Assembly: GCA_039812085.1 (NCBI GenBank)
Contig: JBDHZU010000038.1
Coordinates: forward strand, 1-14,627
From: JBDHZU01 sp039812085
GTDB lineage: Bacteria > Actinomycetota > Actinomycetes > S36-B12 > UBA10799
Direction of reading: 5' to 3'
Length of the DNA: 14,627 nt
The position numbers were made by a program, and so were the translations under genes. Under the pieces are notes generated by a model. It saw only the letters and a list, made by a program, of their open reading frames with translations. It was not told the origin of the DNA and made no database searches. Shown piece after piece: positions 1-7,809 of this stretch. Each line of letters opens with the position of its first letter. Positions within the stretch are counted from its first letter, which is position 1.

Positions 1-1001
1 CCTCCTACCGGCGGCAGGTCGTGGTGATGACCGCACCGCATATCGGCAATACGGGCATCAACGACGAGGACGAAGAATCCCGCCAAATCTGGGTTGCCGG
101 ATTCGTCGTGCGTGATCCTTCCCGGATCACCAGCAACTGGCGTTCACAGCGCAGCCTGGATGACGAACTGCAGCGGTGGGGAGTCGTCGGAGTTGGTGAT
201 GTCGATACTCGTGCCATCACCCGACACCTGCGTGATGCCGGTGCCATGCGCGTTGGATTGTTTACTGCTGATGCTGCTGATGCTGACTTGGCTGATCTGG
301 TCGCGGCTGTCAATGAACAAGACGGCATGCTCGGGGCCGACCTCACGTCCGAAGTCACCACTACGCAGCCGTACACCATCGAGGCGCAAGGAACCGAACG
401 GTTCCATGTGGTCGCCGTTGACCTGGGGATCAAGGCAATGACCCCGCAACGGATGGCACAACGGGGAATGCGTGTAACCGTGGTTCCGGCCACGATCAGC
501 TACGAACAAATTGCGGCCCTGAACCCGGACGGATTGTTCTTGTCCAACGGCCCCGGAGACCCCGCCACTGCCGAACACGCGGTTGGGCTTGTACGGGAGG
601 CGCTCACCAATGACCTGCCGGTATTCGGTATCTGCTTCGGCAACCAGATTCTTGGACGCGCATTGGGTTTCGGCACATACAAGCTGCAGTTTGGACATCG
701 CGGGATCAACCAACCAGTGATGGATCTGACCACTGGCAGGGTAGAGATCACTGCCCAGAATCACGGATTCGCCGTCGATGCGGCCCCTGGAGAAATCCTC
801 GACACCGAGTTCGGGCGGGCGCAAGTTAGTCACCTGGGTCTCAACGACAACGTCGTGGAAGGGGTGCGCTGTTTGGACAAGCGCGCCTTCTCGGTGCAGT
901 ACCACCCAGAAGCGGCTGCTGGTCCACACGATTCGGCCTACCTGTTTGACCGATTCGCAGACCTCATGGCCGGTAGTAACGAGTTCGCGGGGGTGAACTA
1001 A
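1..1001 (+). CDS. carA: Carbamoyl-phosphate synthase small (glutaminase) subunit, 5' partial
   Basis: This subunit hydrolyses glutamine and passes ammonia to CarB for carbamoyl phosphate synthesis, used for pyrimidines and arginine. The reading frame is open from base 3, so the gene starts outside the window and roughly 45-60 N-terminal residues are missing. The first visible residues (PSYRRQ, then PHIGNTG) match the internal CarA N-terminal domain; the ATG at 21 is internal. The C-terminal half is a class I glutamine amidotransferase: SNGPGDP oxyanion region, nucleophile Cys in GICFGNQ (codon 633-635), and His/Glu of the triad in QYHPEA (codons 903-905 and 909-911). FGNQ replaces the LGHQ of E. 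coli, a change I recall from actinobacteria. The stop overlaps the carB start by one base (TAATG), so the two subunits are coupled. A short Ala/Asp-rich stretch lies near 265-300. Identification is secure. Confidence 0.97.
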   Translation, partial: SYRRQVVVMTAPHIGNTGINDEDEESRQIWVAGFVVRDPSRITSNWRSQRSLDDELQRWGVVGVGDVDTRAITRHLRDAGAMRVGLFTADAADADLADLVAAVNEQDGMLGADLTSEVTTTQPYTIEAQGTERFHVVAVDLGIKAMTPQRMAQRGMRVTVVPATISYEQIAALNPDGLFLSNGPGDPATAEHAVGLVREALTNDLPVFGICFGNQILGRALGFGTYKLQFGHRGINQPVMDLTTGRVEITAQNHGFAVDAAPGEILDTEFGRAQVSHLGLNDNVVEGVRCLDKRAFSVQYHPEAAAGPHDSAYLFDRFADLMAGSNEFAGVN

Positions 1002-4000
1002 TGCCAAAGCGCGATGACCTCACCAGCGTCTTGGTGATCGGATCAGGGCCCATCGTGATTGGGCAAGCGTGCGAGTTCGACTACTCCGGAACGCAGGCAT
1101 GTCGGGTGCTGCGAGAAGATGGCATTCGCGTCATCTTGGTGAACAGCAATCCAGCCACGATCATGACCGACCCCGAGTTCGCCGATGCCACCTACGTGGA
1201 GCCGATTACACCGGAAATTATCGAGCGGATCATCCAGCATGAACAACCGGACGCCATCCTGCCGACGCTTGGTGGACAGACAGCGCTGAACGCGGCCATG
1301 GCGTTGCACGAACAGGGAATCCTCGACAAGTACGACGTCGAATTGATCGGGGCCAAGGTCGATGCGATTGAAGCGGGGGAGAACCGCGAGAAGTTCCGCG
1401 AGGTCGTTGAGCGAATTGCGGCCACGGGACTGCCAGCCGAAAGTGCTCGCAGCGCGATCTGTCACACCTTGGACGACTGCTTTGCTGCAGTAGAGGACTT
1501 GAAGTACCCAGTCGTGGTTCGTCCCAGTTTCACCATGGGTGGTGCTGGTTCAGGTATGGCGTTCAATGCCGAGGACCTGGAGCGAATTGCCGGAGCGGGA
1601 CTGGCGGCAAGTCCCACTTCTGAAGTCCTCCTAGAGGAATCCATCCTGGGATGGAAGGAATACGAACTGGAGATGATGCGTGACCGCAACGACAACGTCG
1701 TGGTCATCTGCTCCATCGAGAACGTCGATCCGGTTGGTGTGCACACGGGTGACTCGATCACTGTGGCACCAAGTCTCACCTTGACTGACCGCGAATTCCA
1801 GACCATGCGTGACGTGGGAATTGCCGTCATCCGTGAAGTTGGCGTCGATACCGGTGGCTGCAACATTCAGTTCGCCATCGACCCAGACACCGGTCGGATG
1901 ATCGTGATCGAAATGAACCCTCGGGTCTCACGCTCCTCCGCGTTGGCCAGTAAGGCCACCGGGTTTCCGATTGCGAAGATCGCGGCCAAACTTGCCGTGG
2001 GCTACACGCTGGACGAGATCCCGAACGACATCACCAAAGAAACTCCAGCGGCTTTCGAACCAACGTTGGATTACGTCGTCGTCAAGGTGCCGCGATTTGC
2101 GTTCGAGAAGTTCCCAGCAGCTGATCACACGCTGACCACCACGATGAAGAGTGTCGGCGAAGCGATGGCTCTGGGCCGAAACTTCACCGAGGCGTTGCAG
2201 AAGGCGCTGCGCAGTATCGAAAAGAAGGGTGCCTCCTTCAGTTGGCCGTCCGATAAGTCGGACGTGGATGTTGCTGGCTTACTGGCAACGATGGGCACCG
2301 CCCGTGATGGTCGACTCAATGATGTTCAACTCGCCTTGTGGGCTGGGGCAACGGTCGAACAGGTCCATGAGGCAACCGACATCGATCCGTGGTTCCTCGA
2401 TCAGCTTGTGCTGATTAATGACATTGCCGACGAGGTACGACAGGCGACAGAGCTCACGGTTGACCTTGCGCGATTTGCCAAGCGGCACGGCTTTTCTGAC
2501 GTGCAAATTGCTGGTTTGCGGGACGACTTTGTTGACGAAGCAGCGGTACGGAATTGGCGACACGAGCAGGAACTTCGCCCGGTCTACAAGACGGTCGATA
2601 CCTGTGCAGCAGAGTTTGAAGCCAAGACTCCGTACCACTACTCCAGCTACGACCAAGAAACGGAAGTCGCACCTAGGGAACGCCCAGCCGTCATCATCTT
2701 GGGCTCCGGCCCGAACCGGATCGGACAAGGTATCGAGTTCGATTACTCCTGCGTGCACGCGGCACTTGCGCTGCGCGAAGCCGGTTACGAAACCGTCATG
2801 GTCAACTGCAACCCCGAGACGGTCTCCACCGACTATGACACTTCTGATCGTCTGTACTTCGAACCGTTGACGGCCGAGGACGTATTGGAAGTCGTCCACG
2901 CTGAACAGCAAGCCGGGCCAGTTGCTGGTGTGATCTGCCAACTCGGTGGACAGACTCCATTGGGCTTGGCCCAGACCTTGAAGGACAACGGTGTCCCAGT
3001 AGTGGGAACCAGTCCAGAGGCCATCGACCTAGCCGAAGAACGCGGTGCATTCGGACGAGTTCTGGCGCAAGCGGGCCTGCTCGCACCAGCGCATGGACTG
3101 GCTAGTTCCTTTGACGAAGCCGAAGAGATCGCTCACCGGATCGGTTACCCCGTTCTCGTTCGACCCAGTTATGTATTGGGTGGTCGAGGAATGGAAATCG
3201 TCTATGACTCGTCCATGTTGGCCGACTACCTGCAACGTGCCACTGACGCCAGCCCCGAACATCCGGTGCTCGTCGACCGATTCCTCGACGATGCGATTGA
3301 GATTGACGTGGACGCTCTCTATGACGGCGAGGACATGTTCCTCGGGGGAGTGATGGAACACATCGAGGAAGCCGGGGTTCATTCCGGTGATTCCGCCTGC
3401 GCGCTGCCTCCGATCACACTGAGCAAAGCGGAAATCGAGAAGGTGCGCACCAGCACGCTGGCGATTGCCCAAGGCGTTGGAGTGCGCGGACTGCTCAACG
3501 TCCAGTACGCACTGGCGCAAGGGATTCTTTACGTCCTAGAAGCCAATCCACGTGCTTCCCGAACAGTTCCCTTTGTGTCCAAAGCGACTGGAACCTCGAT
3601 GGCCAAGGCAGCAGCCCGGATCGCCCTTGGTTCGACCATTGCCGAACTCCGTAGTGAAGGTGTGCTGCCTGCGCAAGGCGATGGCGCCGACCTGCCGTTG
3701 GGGGCAGCAGTTGCAGTCAAAGAAGCAGTGCTTCCCTTTGGACGGTTCCTTGGAGTGGACACACTGTTGGGCCCGGAGATGCGCTCAACCGGAGAGGTTA
3801 TGGGATTCGACTCCGAGTTCGGGACGGCATTCGCCAAGAGTCAATTAGCGGCCTACAGTCCGGGTTTGCCCACGTCTGGAACGGTATTCGTGTCCGTTGC
3901 TGATCGCGATAAACGAAGCATCATCTTCCCAGTCAAACGTCTGGCTGATTTGGGATTCACCATTGTTGCGACCGGCGGTACAGCGGCGGTCTTGCGACGA

Positions 4001-4339
4001 CATGGAGTCAAAACCACGGAGTTGCGTAAGCACTTCATGGGGCTGGGACCGAATGGGGAACCCACCACTATCGAAGCCATCAACAATGGTGAACTCGACC
4101 TGATCATCAACACTCCCTATGGAGTGGGTGCGCGCGTCGATGGGTACGAGATTCGGACTGCCGCAGTACGTCGAGGTGTTCCGGTGATTACCACCATTCA
4201 GGGGTTGGCAGCCGCAGTGGAAGGGATCGAAGCACTGCGCAATACCGAACTGGGTGTCAAGAGCCTGCAGGATCACGCTCAGGCGCTGCAGGCACTGCGC
4301 GCTAGTGAAGTCAGCAGCGAATCGGATGTTCGGGCATGA
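1001..4339 (+). CDS. carB: Carbamoyl-phosphate synthase large subunit
   Basis: CarB makes carbamoyl phosphate from bicarbonate, ammonia supplied by CarA, and two ATP. The protein has 1112 residues (E. coli about 1073) and the usual duplicated layout. The first synthetase half opens with GSGPIVIGQACEFDYSGTQA near residue 13. The second opens with GSGPNRIGQGIEFDYS near residue 568. Both halves keep ATP-grasp signatures (RPSFTMGGAGSG and EMNPRVSRSSALASKATG in the first, RPSYVLGGRGM and EANPRASRTVPFVSKATG in the second). A C-terminal MGS-like allosteric domain (about residues 955-1095: VSVADRDKR, IVATGGTAAVLRRHG, NTPYG) is where E. coli CarB binds UMP and other effectors, so feedback by UMP is plausible here. 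The ATG overlaps the carA stop, and the gene ends in an ATGA overlap with pyrK. It is full length with no frameshift. Confidence 0.98.
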   Translation: MPKRDDLTSVLVIGSGPIVIGQACEFDYSGTQACRVLREDGIRVILVNSNPATIMTDPEFADATYVEPITPEIIERIIQHEQPDAILPTLGGQTALNAAMALHEQGILDKYDVELIGAKVDAIEAGENREKFREVVERIAATGLPAESARSAICHTLDDCFAAVEDLKYPVVVRPSFTMGGAGSGMAFNAEDLERIAGAGLAASPTSEVLLEESILGWKEYELEMMRDRNDNVVVICSIENVDPVGVHTGDSITVAPSLTLTDREFQTMRDVGIAVIREVGVDTGGCNIQFAIDPDTGRMIVIEMNPRVSRSSALASKATGFPIAKIAAKLAVGYTLDEIPNDITKETPAAFEPTLDYVVVKVPRFAFEKFPAADHTLTTTMKSVGEAMALGRNFTEALQKALRSIEKKGASFSWPSDKSDVDVAGLLATMGTARDGRLNDVQLALWAGATVEQVHEATDIDPWFLDQLVLINDIADEVRQATELTVDLARFAKRHGFSDVQIAGLRDDFVDEAAVRNWRHEQELRPVYKTVDTCAAEFEAKTPYHYSSYDQETEVAPRERPAVIILGSGPNRIGQGIEFDYSCVHAALALREAGYETVMVNCNPETVSTDYDTSDRLYFEPLTAEDVLEVVHAEQQAGPVAGVICQLGGQTPLGLAQTLKDNGVPVVGTSPEAIDLAEERGAFGRVLAQAGLLAPAHGLASSFDEAEEIAHRIGYPVLVRPSYVLGGRGMEIVYDSSMLADYLQRATDASPEHPVLVDRFLDDAIEIDVDALYDGEDMFLGGVMEHIEEAGVHSGDSACALPPITLSKAEIEKVRTSTLAIAQGVGVRGLLNVQYALAQGILYVLEANPRASRTVPFVSKATGTSMAKAAARIALGSTIAELRSEGVLPAQGDGADLPLGAAVAVKEAVLPFGRFLGVDTLLGPEMRSTGEVMGFDSEFGTAFAKSQLAAYSPGLPTSGTVFVSVADRDKRSIIFPVKRLADLGFTIVATGGTAAVLRRHGVKTTELRKHFMGLGPNGEPTTIEAINNGELDLIINTPYGVGARVDGYEIRTAAVRRGVPVITTIQGLAAAVEGIEALRNTELGVKSLQDHAQALQALRASEVSSESDVRA

Positions 4340-5217
4340 CGCGTGACACCAACGGTCCACTGCAATTCCAAGCAGAGATTCTGCATACCCGCCGAGCCGG
4401 TGACTACACCGTCATCACGTTCTCTGCCCCAGGCGCTGCCGACCGGGTACGCCCCGGTCATTTCGTTGCCGTTGGAATTGGGTCAGACCCCACTGATCCG
4501 ACCGCCATGCTGTTGCGTCGCAGCTTCTCTATTCACAACACCGAGTCGGTTGGTCCCCGTGGAGGCAGCATCGACATCGTGGTCGCTCCGCACGGACCCG
4601 GCACGCGCTGGATCGTCGACCAGAAGCGGGGCGACACCATCAACGTGGTGGCCCCGCTAGGAACCCCGTTCTCTTTGCCGAAGGAACCCGTATCCACGGT
4701 GCTCGTCGGTGGGGGGTACGGATCAGCGCCGTTGTTCATGTTGGCTGACCAATTGCGGGAACGTGGTTGTCGAGTCGATCTCGTCCTGGGTGCCGCCACT
4801 CAATCAAAACTGTTCGGTGAGGTCGATGGTCGTCGTCGTGCGCATTCGCTCACGGTGACGACCGATGATGGTTCGGTCGGGGTGAAGGGCCGGGTGACCG
4901 ATGTCCTGGGTGATCTCGTGGAACACAACGATTCGCAGGTCATTTACGCCTGTGGACCAATGCCGATGTTGGCAGCAATTGCCGCATTCACTGATCAGCA
5001 CGGAATCGTCAGCCAGTGCGCGGTGGAAGAAGCCATGGCGTGCGGCGTGGGAGTCTGCATGACGTGTGTGCTGCCCGTCATCGGACGTGATGGCCAGACC
5101 CGAATGGTTCGTTCCTGTACCGAAGGCCCCATCTTCTTCGGTGACACGGTTCGTTGGAACGACGTGGGAACGATCCCCGCTGACGCCCTGGGTGCGCCCG
5201 TGCCAGGAGGTCACTGA
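4336..5217 (+). CDS. pyrK: Dihydroorotate dehydrogenase electron transfer subunit
   Basis: PyrK carries electrons from PyrD's FMN through a [2Fe-2S] cluster and FAD to NAD+, making the class 1B (NAD-linked) dihydroorotate dehydrogenase. The 293-residue protein has a ferredoxin-reductase fold. RRSFSI (61-66) is the FAD-binding motif, GPGT (87-90) follows, GGGYGSAPL (125-133) is the nucleotide-binding glycine loop, and CGPMPML (206-212) is the reductase C-terminal motif. The four cluster cysteines are Cys236, Cys241, Cys244 and Cys261 (C-x4-C-x2-C-x16-C), the PyrK pattern. Its ATG overlaps the carB stop in ATGA, with only a weak ribosome site, so it probably depends on translation from carB. 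It stops one base before pyrD. The combination of the cysteine pattern and the adjacent class 1B pyrD makes the call firm. Confidence 0.95.
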   Translation: MTRDTNGPLQFQAEILHTRRAGDYTVITFSAPGAADRVRPGHFVAVGIGSDPTDPTAMLLRRSFSIHNTESVGPRGGSIDIVVAPHGPGTRWIVDQKRGDTINVVAPLGTPFSLPKEPVSTVLVGGGYGSAPLFMLADQLRERGCRVDLVLGAATQSKLFGEVDGRRRAHSLTVTTDDGSVGVKGRVTDVLGDLVEHNDSQVIYACGPMPMLAAIAAFTDQHGIVSQCAVEEAMACGVGVCMTCVLPVIGRDGQTRMVRSCTEGPIFFGDTVRWNDVGTIPADALGAPVPGGH

Positions 5218-5218
5218 C

Positions 5219-6181
5219 ATGTCCGACGCCTTGATTCGCCGAACGCAACTAACCACTCGACTGGCAAACCGAACCTTGGTCTCGCCGATCCTTACGGCAT
5301 CCGGGTGCGCAGCAGCCGGGCGAGAACTGGATCGGTTCTTCGACATCACCGAGATCGGTGCCGTCGTGACCAAAAGCATCATGCTCAATCCACGCTCCGG
5401 TCGGGCCACCCCGCGGATGGCCGAAACTCCGGCAGGAATGCTCAATTCCATTGGTCTGCAAGGCCCGGGAATCGAAGAGTTCATCGCCAAAGACCTGCGT
5501 TGGCTTCGGGAACGCGGCGCACAAGTCATCGTGTCCATTGCCGGTGGTTCCACTGCCGAATTCGGAGAGATCGCTGCCCGGTTGCGCCATGAAGAAGGCA
5601 TTGCCGCAATCGAAGTAAATATCTCGTGCCCAAACGTGGCCAATCGCGGACAGGTCTTTGCCTGCGATGCCGGTTCCGCCGCAGGCGTCATCCAAGCAGT
5701 GCGACGAAACACCTCAGTGCAGATGCCGATCTTCGCCAAGCTGTCGCCGGATGTGACCGACATCGTGAGCATCGCCTCATCAGTGGTCAACGCCGGAGCC
5801 GACGGTTTATCGATGATCAACACAACCCTGGGCGTTGTTATCGACACCGACACCATGCGACCAGCGTTGGCGGGGTTGACCGGGGGATTATCTGGTCCAG
5901 CTATTCGTCCTATGGCTGTGCGGTGCGTGTGGCAAGTACATGCCGCAATGCCCGAGGTACCCATTATCGGGATGGGGGGAGTGGCCACTGGTTTGGACGC
6001 GCTGCAATTCATCCTGGCTGGTGCCAGCGCCGTCAGCGTGGGAACAGCCGTTTTCCACGATCCCAGTGCGCCTGCGCGCATCCATGACGAACTGGCTGTT
6101 GCATTGGCTGCCCGTGGATTCGACAACGTTTCCGATGCGGTTGGACATGCCCACCGCCTATGGCAGGAGTCCCAACAATGA
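5219..6181 (+). CDS. pyrD: Dihydroorotate dehydrogenase, class 1B catalytic subunit
   Basis: PyrD oxidises dihydroorotate to orotate on FMN and, as class 1B, hands electrons to PyrK. The protein has 320 residues in one TIM barrel, with no N-terminal membrane helix of the class 2 kind. Visible motifs are TKSI (51-54), NSIGLQGPG (76-84), NISCPNV (134-140) with Cys137 as catalytic base (class 1; class 2 uses Ser), KLSPDVT (174-180), NTTLG (201-205), GGLSGPAI (222-229) and GMGG (251-254). The start is the ATG at 5219. It has an AGGAGG ribosome site at 5205-5210 with 8 bases spacing and begins one base after the pyrK stop; a longer in-frame reading back to 5066 runs inside pyrK and is not used. 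The gene ends in an ATGA overlap with pyrF. Confidence 0.96.
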   Translation: MSDALIRRTQLTTRLANRTLVSPILTASGCAAAGRELDRFFDITEIGAVVTKSIMLNPRSGRATPRMAETPAGMLNSIGLQGPGIEEFIAKDLRWLRERGAQVIVSIAGGSTAEFGEIAARLRHEEGIAAIEVNISCPNVANRGQVFACDAGSAAGVIQAVRRNTSVQMPIFAKLSPDVTDIVSIASSVVNAGADGLSMINTTLGVVIDTDTMRPALAGLTGGLSGPAIRPMAVRCVWQVHAAMPEVPIIGMGGVATGLDALQFILAGASAVSVGTAVFHDPSAPARIHDELAVALAARGFDNVSDAVGHAHRLWQESQQ

Positions 6182-6870
6182 CCGCAGCCCCCATCGCTGT
6201 CGCCCTCGATGCGCCCGACCTGACGACTGCCTGTCAATGGGCAGGTGAAGTGACGCCTACGGTCAGCACGCTAAAGATCGGACTGGAGTCCTACCTGCGT
6301 GACGGTCATCAAGGTGTCCATCAGGTTCGTCAACAGGCTGCTGATGGCACTGCGTTATTTCTCGACCTGAAGCTGCACGACATCCCTAATACCGTTGCTG
6401 GGGCCACTCGAAGCGTGGCCGATCTGGTGCCAGATTTCCTCACTGTTCATGCCAGCGGTGGTCCCGCCATGATCGAAGCAGCAGCCAAAGCTGCACCACA
6501 GACTCGGATCACTGCGGTCACGGTGTTGACCTCGTTATCCGAAGCCGATCTTGCAGCCATTGGGCTACAAGGCCCGGCAGAAGAAGCGGTGACTCGGTTG
6601 GCGTCCATGGCCGTGGACGCTGGTGCCCGGGCCATCGTGTGTTCGCCGCAAGAGGTTGCTGCTGTGCGCGCCTGCGTCCCTGACGACATCGTGTTGATCA
6701 CCCCTGGAGTGCGTCCGGCGGGAAGCGATGTGGGCGACCAACAACGCATCGCCACACCCGAACAGGCACTAGCTGCTGGTGCAAATCTCTTGGTGATCGG
6801 ACGACCCATCACAGCGGCACCTGACCGGGCTGCTGCCGCCGAACAGATCGCTGCTTCTTTGTCCGACTAA
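6178..6870 (+). CDS. pyrF: Orotidine 5'-phosphate decarboxylase
   Basis: PyrF decarboxylates OMP to UMP, the last step of de novo UMP synthesis, in the cytosol. The 230-residue protein has the catalytic signature DLKLHDIPNT (63-72), giving the Asp63-Lys65-Asp68 array, plus an N-terminal substrate lysine in LKIGLE (from residue 32) and the C-terminal phosphate-binding TPGVRP and GRPIT segments. Length and motifs match the enterobacterial/Bacillus type rather than the longer form I associate with mycobacteria. The start is the ATG at 6178, which overlaps the pyrD stop in ATGA and has AGGAG at 6165-6169, 8 bases upstream; the earlier in-frame ATG at 6160 lies inside pyrD and would add six residues only. 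It closes the pyrimidine cluster; 60 bases separate it from mihF. Confidence 0.96.
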   Translation: MTAAPIAVALDAPDLTTACQWAGEVTPTVSTLKIGLESYLRDGHQGVHQVRQQAADGTALFLDLKLHDIPNTVAGATRSVADLVPDFLTVHASGGPAMIEAAAKAAPQTRITAVTVLTSLSEADLAAIGLQGPAEEAVTRLASMAVDAGARAIVCSPQEVAAVRACVPDDIVLITPGVRPAGSDVGDQQRIATPEQALAAGANLLVIGRPITAAPDRAAAAEQIAASLSD

Positions 6871-6913
6871 GCAAACAATCTGTTCAACTCGTCCGGTGAT
6901 GTCGGCTGGACTC

Positions 6914-6930
6914 TGCTACGTTCACCAAAC
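6914..6930 (+). promoter_or_regulatory. Candidate extended -10 promoter for leaderless mihF mRNA
   Basis: TGCTACGTT at 6914-6922 reads as an extended -10 element (TGn followed by TACGTT, fitting TAnnnT). Eight bases follow before the GTG of mihF, which places the expected transcript start at or next to the start codon. No Shine-Dalgarno sequence is present (the bases before GTG are TTCACCAAAC) and no good -35 is visible. Leaderless mRNAs of this layout are common in actinobacteria. This is an inference from spacing alone. Confidence 0.4.
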
Positions 6931-7242
6931 GTGACACTGCCTGCGCTGACCGCCGAACAACGAGCCGAAGCGACCGCCCGAGCGACTGCTGCTCGACAAG
7001 CGCGTGCCCGCATCCGAACTGCAATTCGGGAATCCCACATGACCATGTCCGAGGTTATTGCTGCGGCGGCTCACGACGAAGCCATTGCCAAACTCAAGGT
7101 GGCATCTCTACTGGAAGCAGTACCGGGCATCGGCAAAACCAAAGCCGCCACGATCATGGAGCGTCTCGACATCGCTGCCAGCCGTCGTATCCGTGGACTT
7201 GGCCACCATCAGATTGCTGCCCTGACCCAGGAGTTCGGGTGA
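6931..7242 (+). CDS. mihF: Actinobacterial integration host factor (mIHF/sIHF family)
   Basis: This small basic nucleoid-associated protein of 103 residues belongs to the actinobacterial IHF family (mIHF of Mycobacterium, sIHF of Streptomyces), unrelated in fold to E. coli IHF. It has a long N-terminal Arg/Ala-rich helix (about residues 8-35) and a helix-two-turn-helix DNA-binding region with the family signature KLKVASLLEAVPGIGKTKA followed by IMERLDIAASRRIRGLG. In known members it binds DNA with little sequence specificity, bends it and influences chromosome organisation. The position between pyrF and gmk is conserved in mycobacteria and Streptomyces, supporting the call. Start is GTG at 6931, probably leaderless. 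The stop overlaps the gmk start by four bases (GTGA), so the two are cotranslated. Confidence 0.92.
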   Translation: MTLPALTAEQRAEATARATAARQARARIRTAIRESHMTMSEVIAAAAHDEAIAKLKVASLLEAVPGIGKTKAATIMERLDIAASRRIRGLGHHQIAALTQEFG

Positions 7243-7799
7243 GCGAGCAGCCTGCTCGTGGACGGCTATTCGCCATCACTGGCCCCTCTGGAGTGGGTAA
7301 AGGCACCCTGATCGCCAAGCTCTTGGAAGACCGCGAGGATCTGTGGTTGTCCATCTCGGCCACCACTCGCACACCCCGGCCAGGTGAGATACATGAACAG
7401 CACTACCTGTTCTTGACTCGACCCGAGTTCGAGCAGCTCATTGCTGAGAATGGATTCCTTGAGTACGCCGAGTTCTCGGGAAACCTGTATGGCACCCCCG
7501 CGCAACCTGTCGAACACCGTCGTGCGGCTGGGCAGGATGTCTTGCTTGAGATCGAAGTTCAAGGGGCTGACCAGATCCGTGAAGCCGCCCCAGATGTGCA
7601 GACAATCTTCATCGCGCCACCGTCCTTGGGCGAACTACATCGACGTCTACAGCAGCGCGGAACGGAATCAGACGAACAGATCCAGAAACGACTCGTTGCG
7701 GCGGAAGCTGAACTTGCCGCACAGTCTGATTTTGATCATGTCATCGTGAACAACGACCTTGTTGCGGCCACTGAGCAATTACTTGCTTTGTTCGACTGA
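7239..7799 (+). CDS. gmk: Guanylate kinase
   Basis: Gmk phosphorylates GMP to GDP with ATP, in the cytosol, feeding GTP and dGTP synthesis. The 186-residue protein, slightly shorter than many homologues, has the P-loop GPSGVGKGT (15-23), the GMP-binding segment SISATTRTPRPGE, the EYAEFSGNLYGTP stretch and VLLEIEVQGA, where an Asp is more usual in place of the second Glu. Start is GTG at 7239, overlapping the mihF stop and preceded by AGGAG at 7229-7233 with five bases spacing. It ends only ten bases from the end of the convergent proline dehydrogenase-like gene, with no terminator visible between them. In mycobacteria gmk is followed directly by rpoZ, so the neighbour here is unusual. Confidence 0.97.
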   Translation: MSEQPARGRLFAITGPSGVGKGTLIAKLLEDREDLWLSISATTRTPRPGEIHEQHYLFLTRPEFEQLIAENGFLEYAEFSGNLYGTPAQPVEHRRAAGQDVLLEIEVQGADQIREAAPDVQTIFIAPPSLGELHRRLQQRGTESDEQIQKRLVAAEAELAAQSDFDHVIVNNDLVAATEQLLALFD

Positions 7800-7809
7800 C
7801 TGTCTTCAC

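Noticed and set aside
265..300. Short GATGCTGCT-type repeat in carA
   Set aside because: Encodes an Ala/Asp-rich helix inside a normal CarA domain; too short and imperfect to be a functional DNA repeat.
144..1007. Antisense open frame of 287 codons opposite carA
   Set aside because: Shadow of carA; the translation resembles no family and ends exactly across the gene junction without its own ribosome site.
5066..5218. Longer pyrD reading from 5066
   Set aside because: It would overlap the [2Fe-2S] end of pyrK; ATG 5219 has AGGAGG and gives the standard class 1 N-terminus.
4804..6237. Long antisense open frame of 477 codons opposite pyrK and pyrD
   Set aside because: It lies fully opposite two securely identified genes, its translation is low-complexity Ser/Arg/Thr-rich with no recognisable domain, and such frames arise from codon bias in GC-rich DNA.
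7800..7809. Possible terminator between gmk and the PRODH-like gene
   Set aside because: The ten-base gap and its flanks contain no stem followed by T residues.
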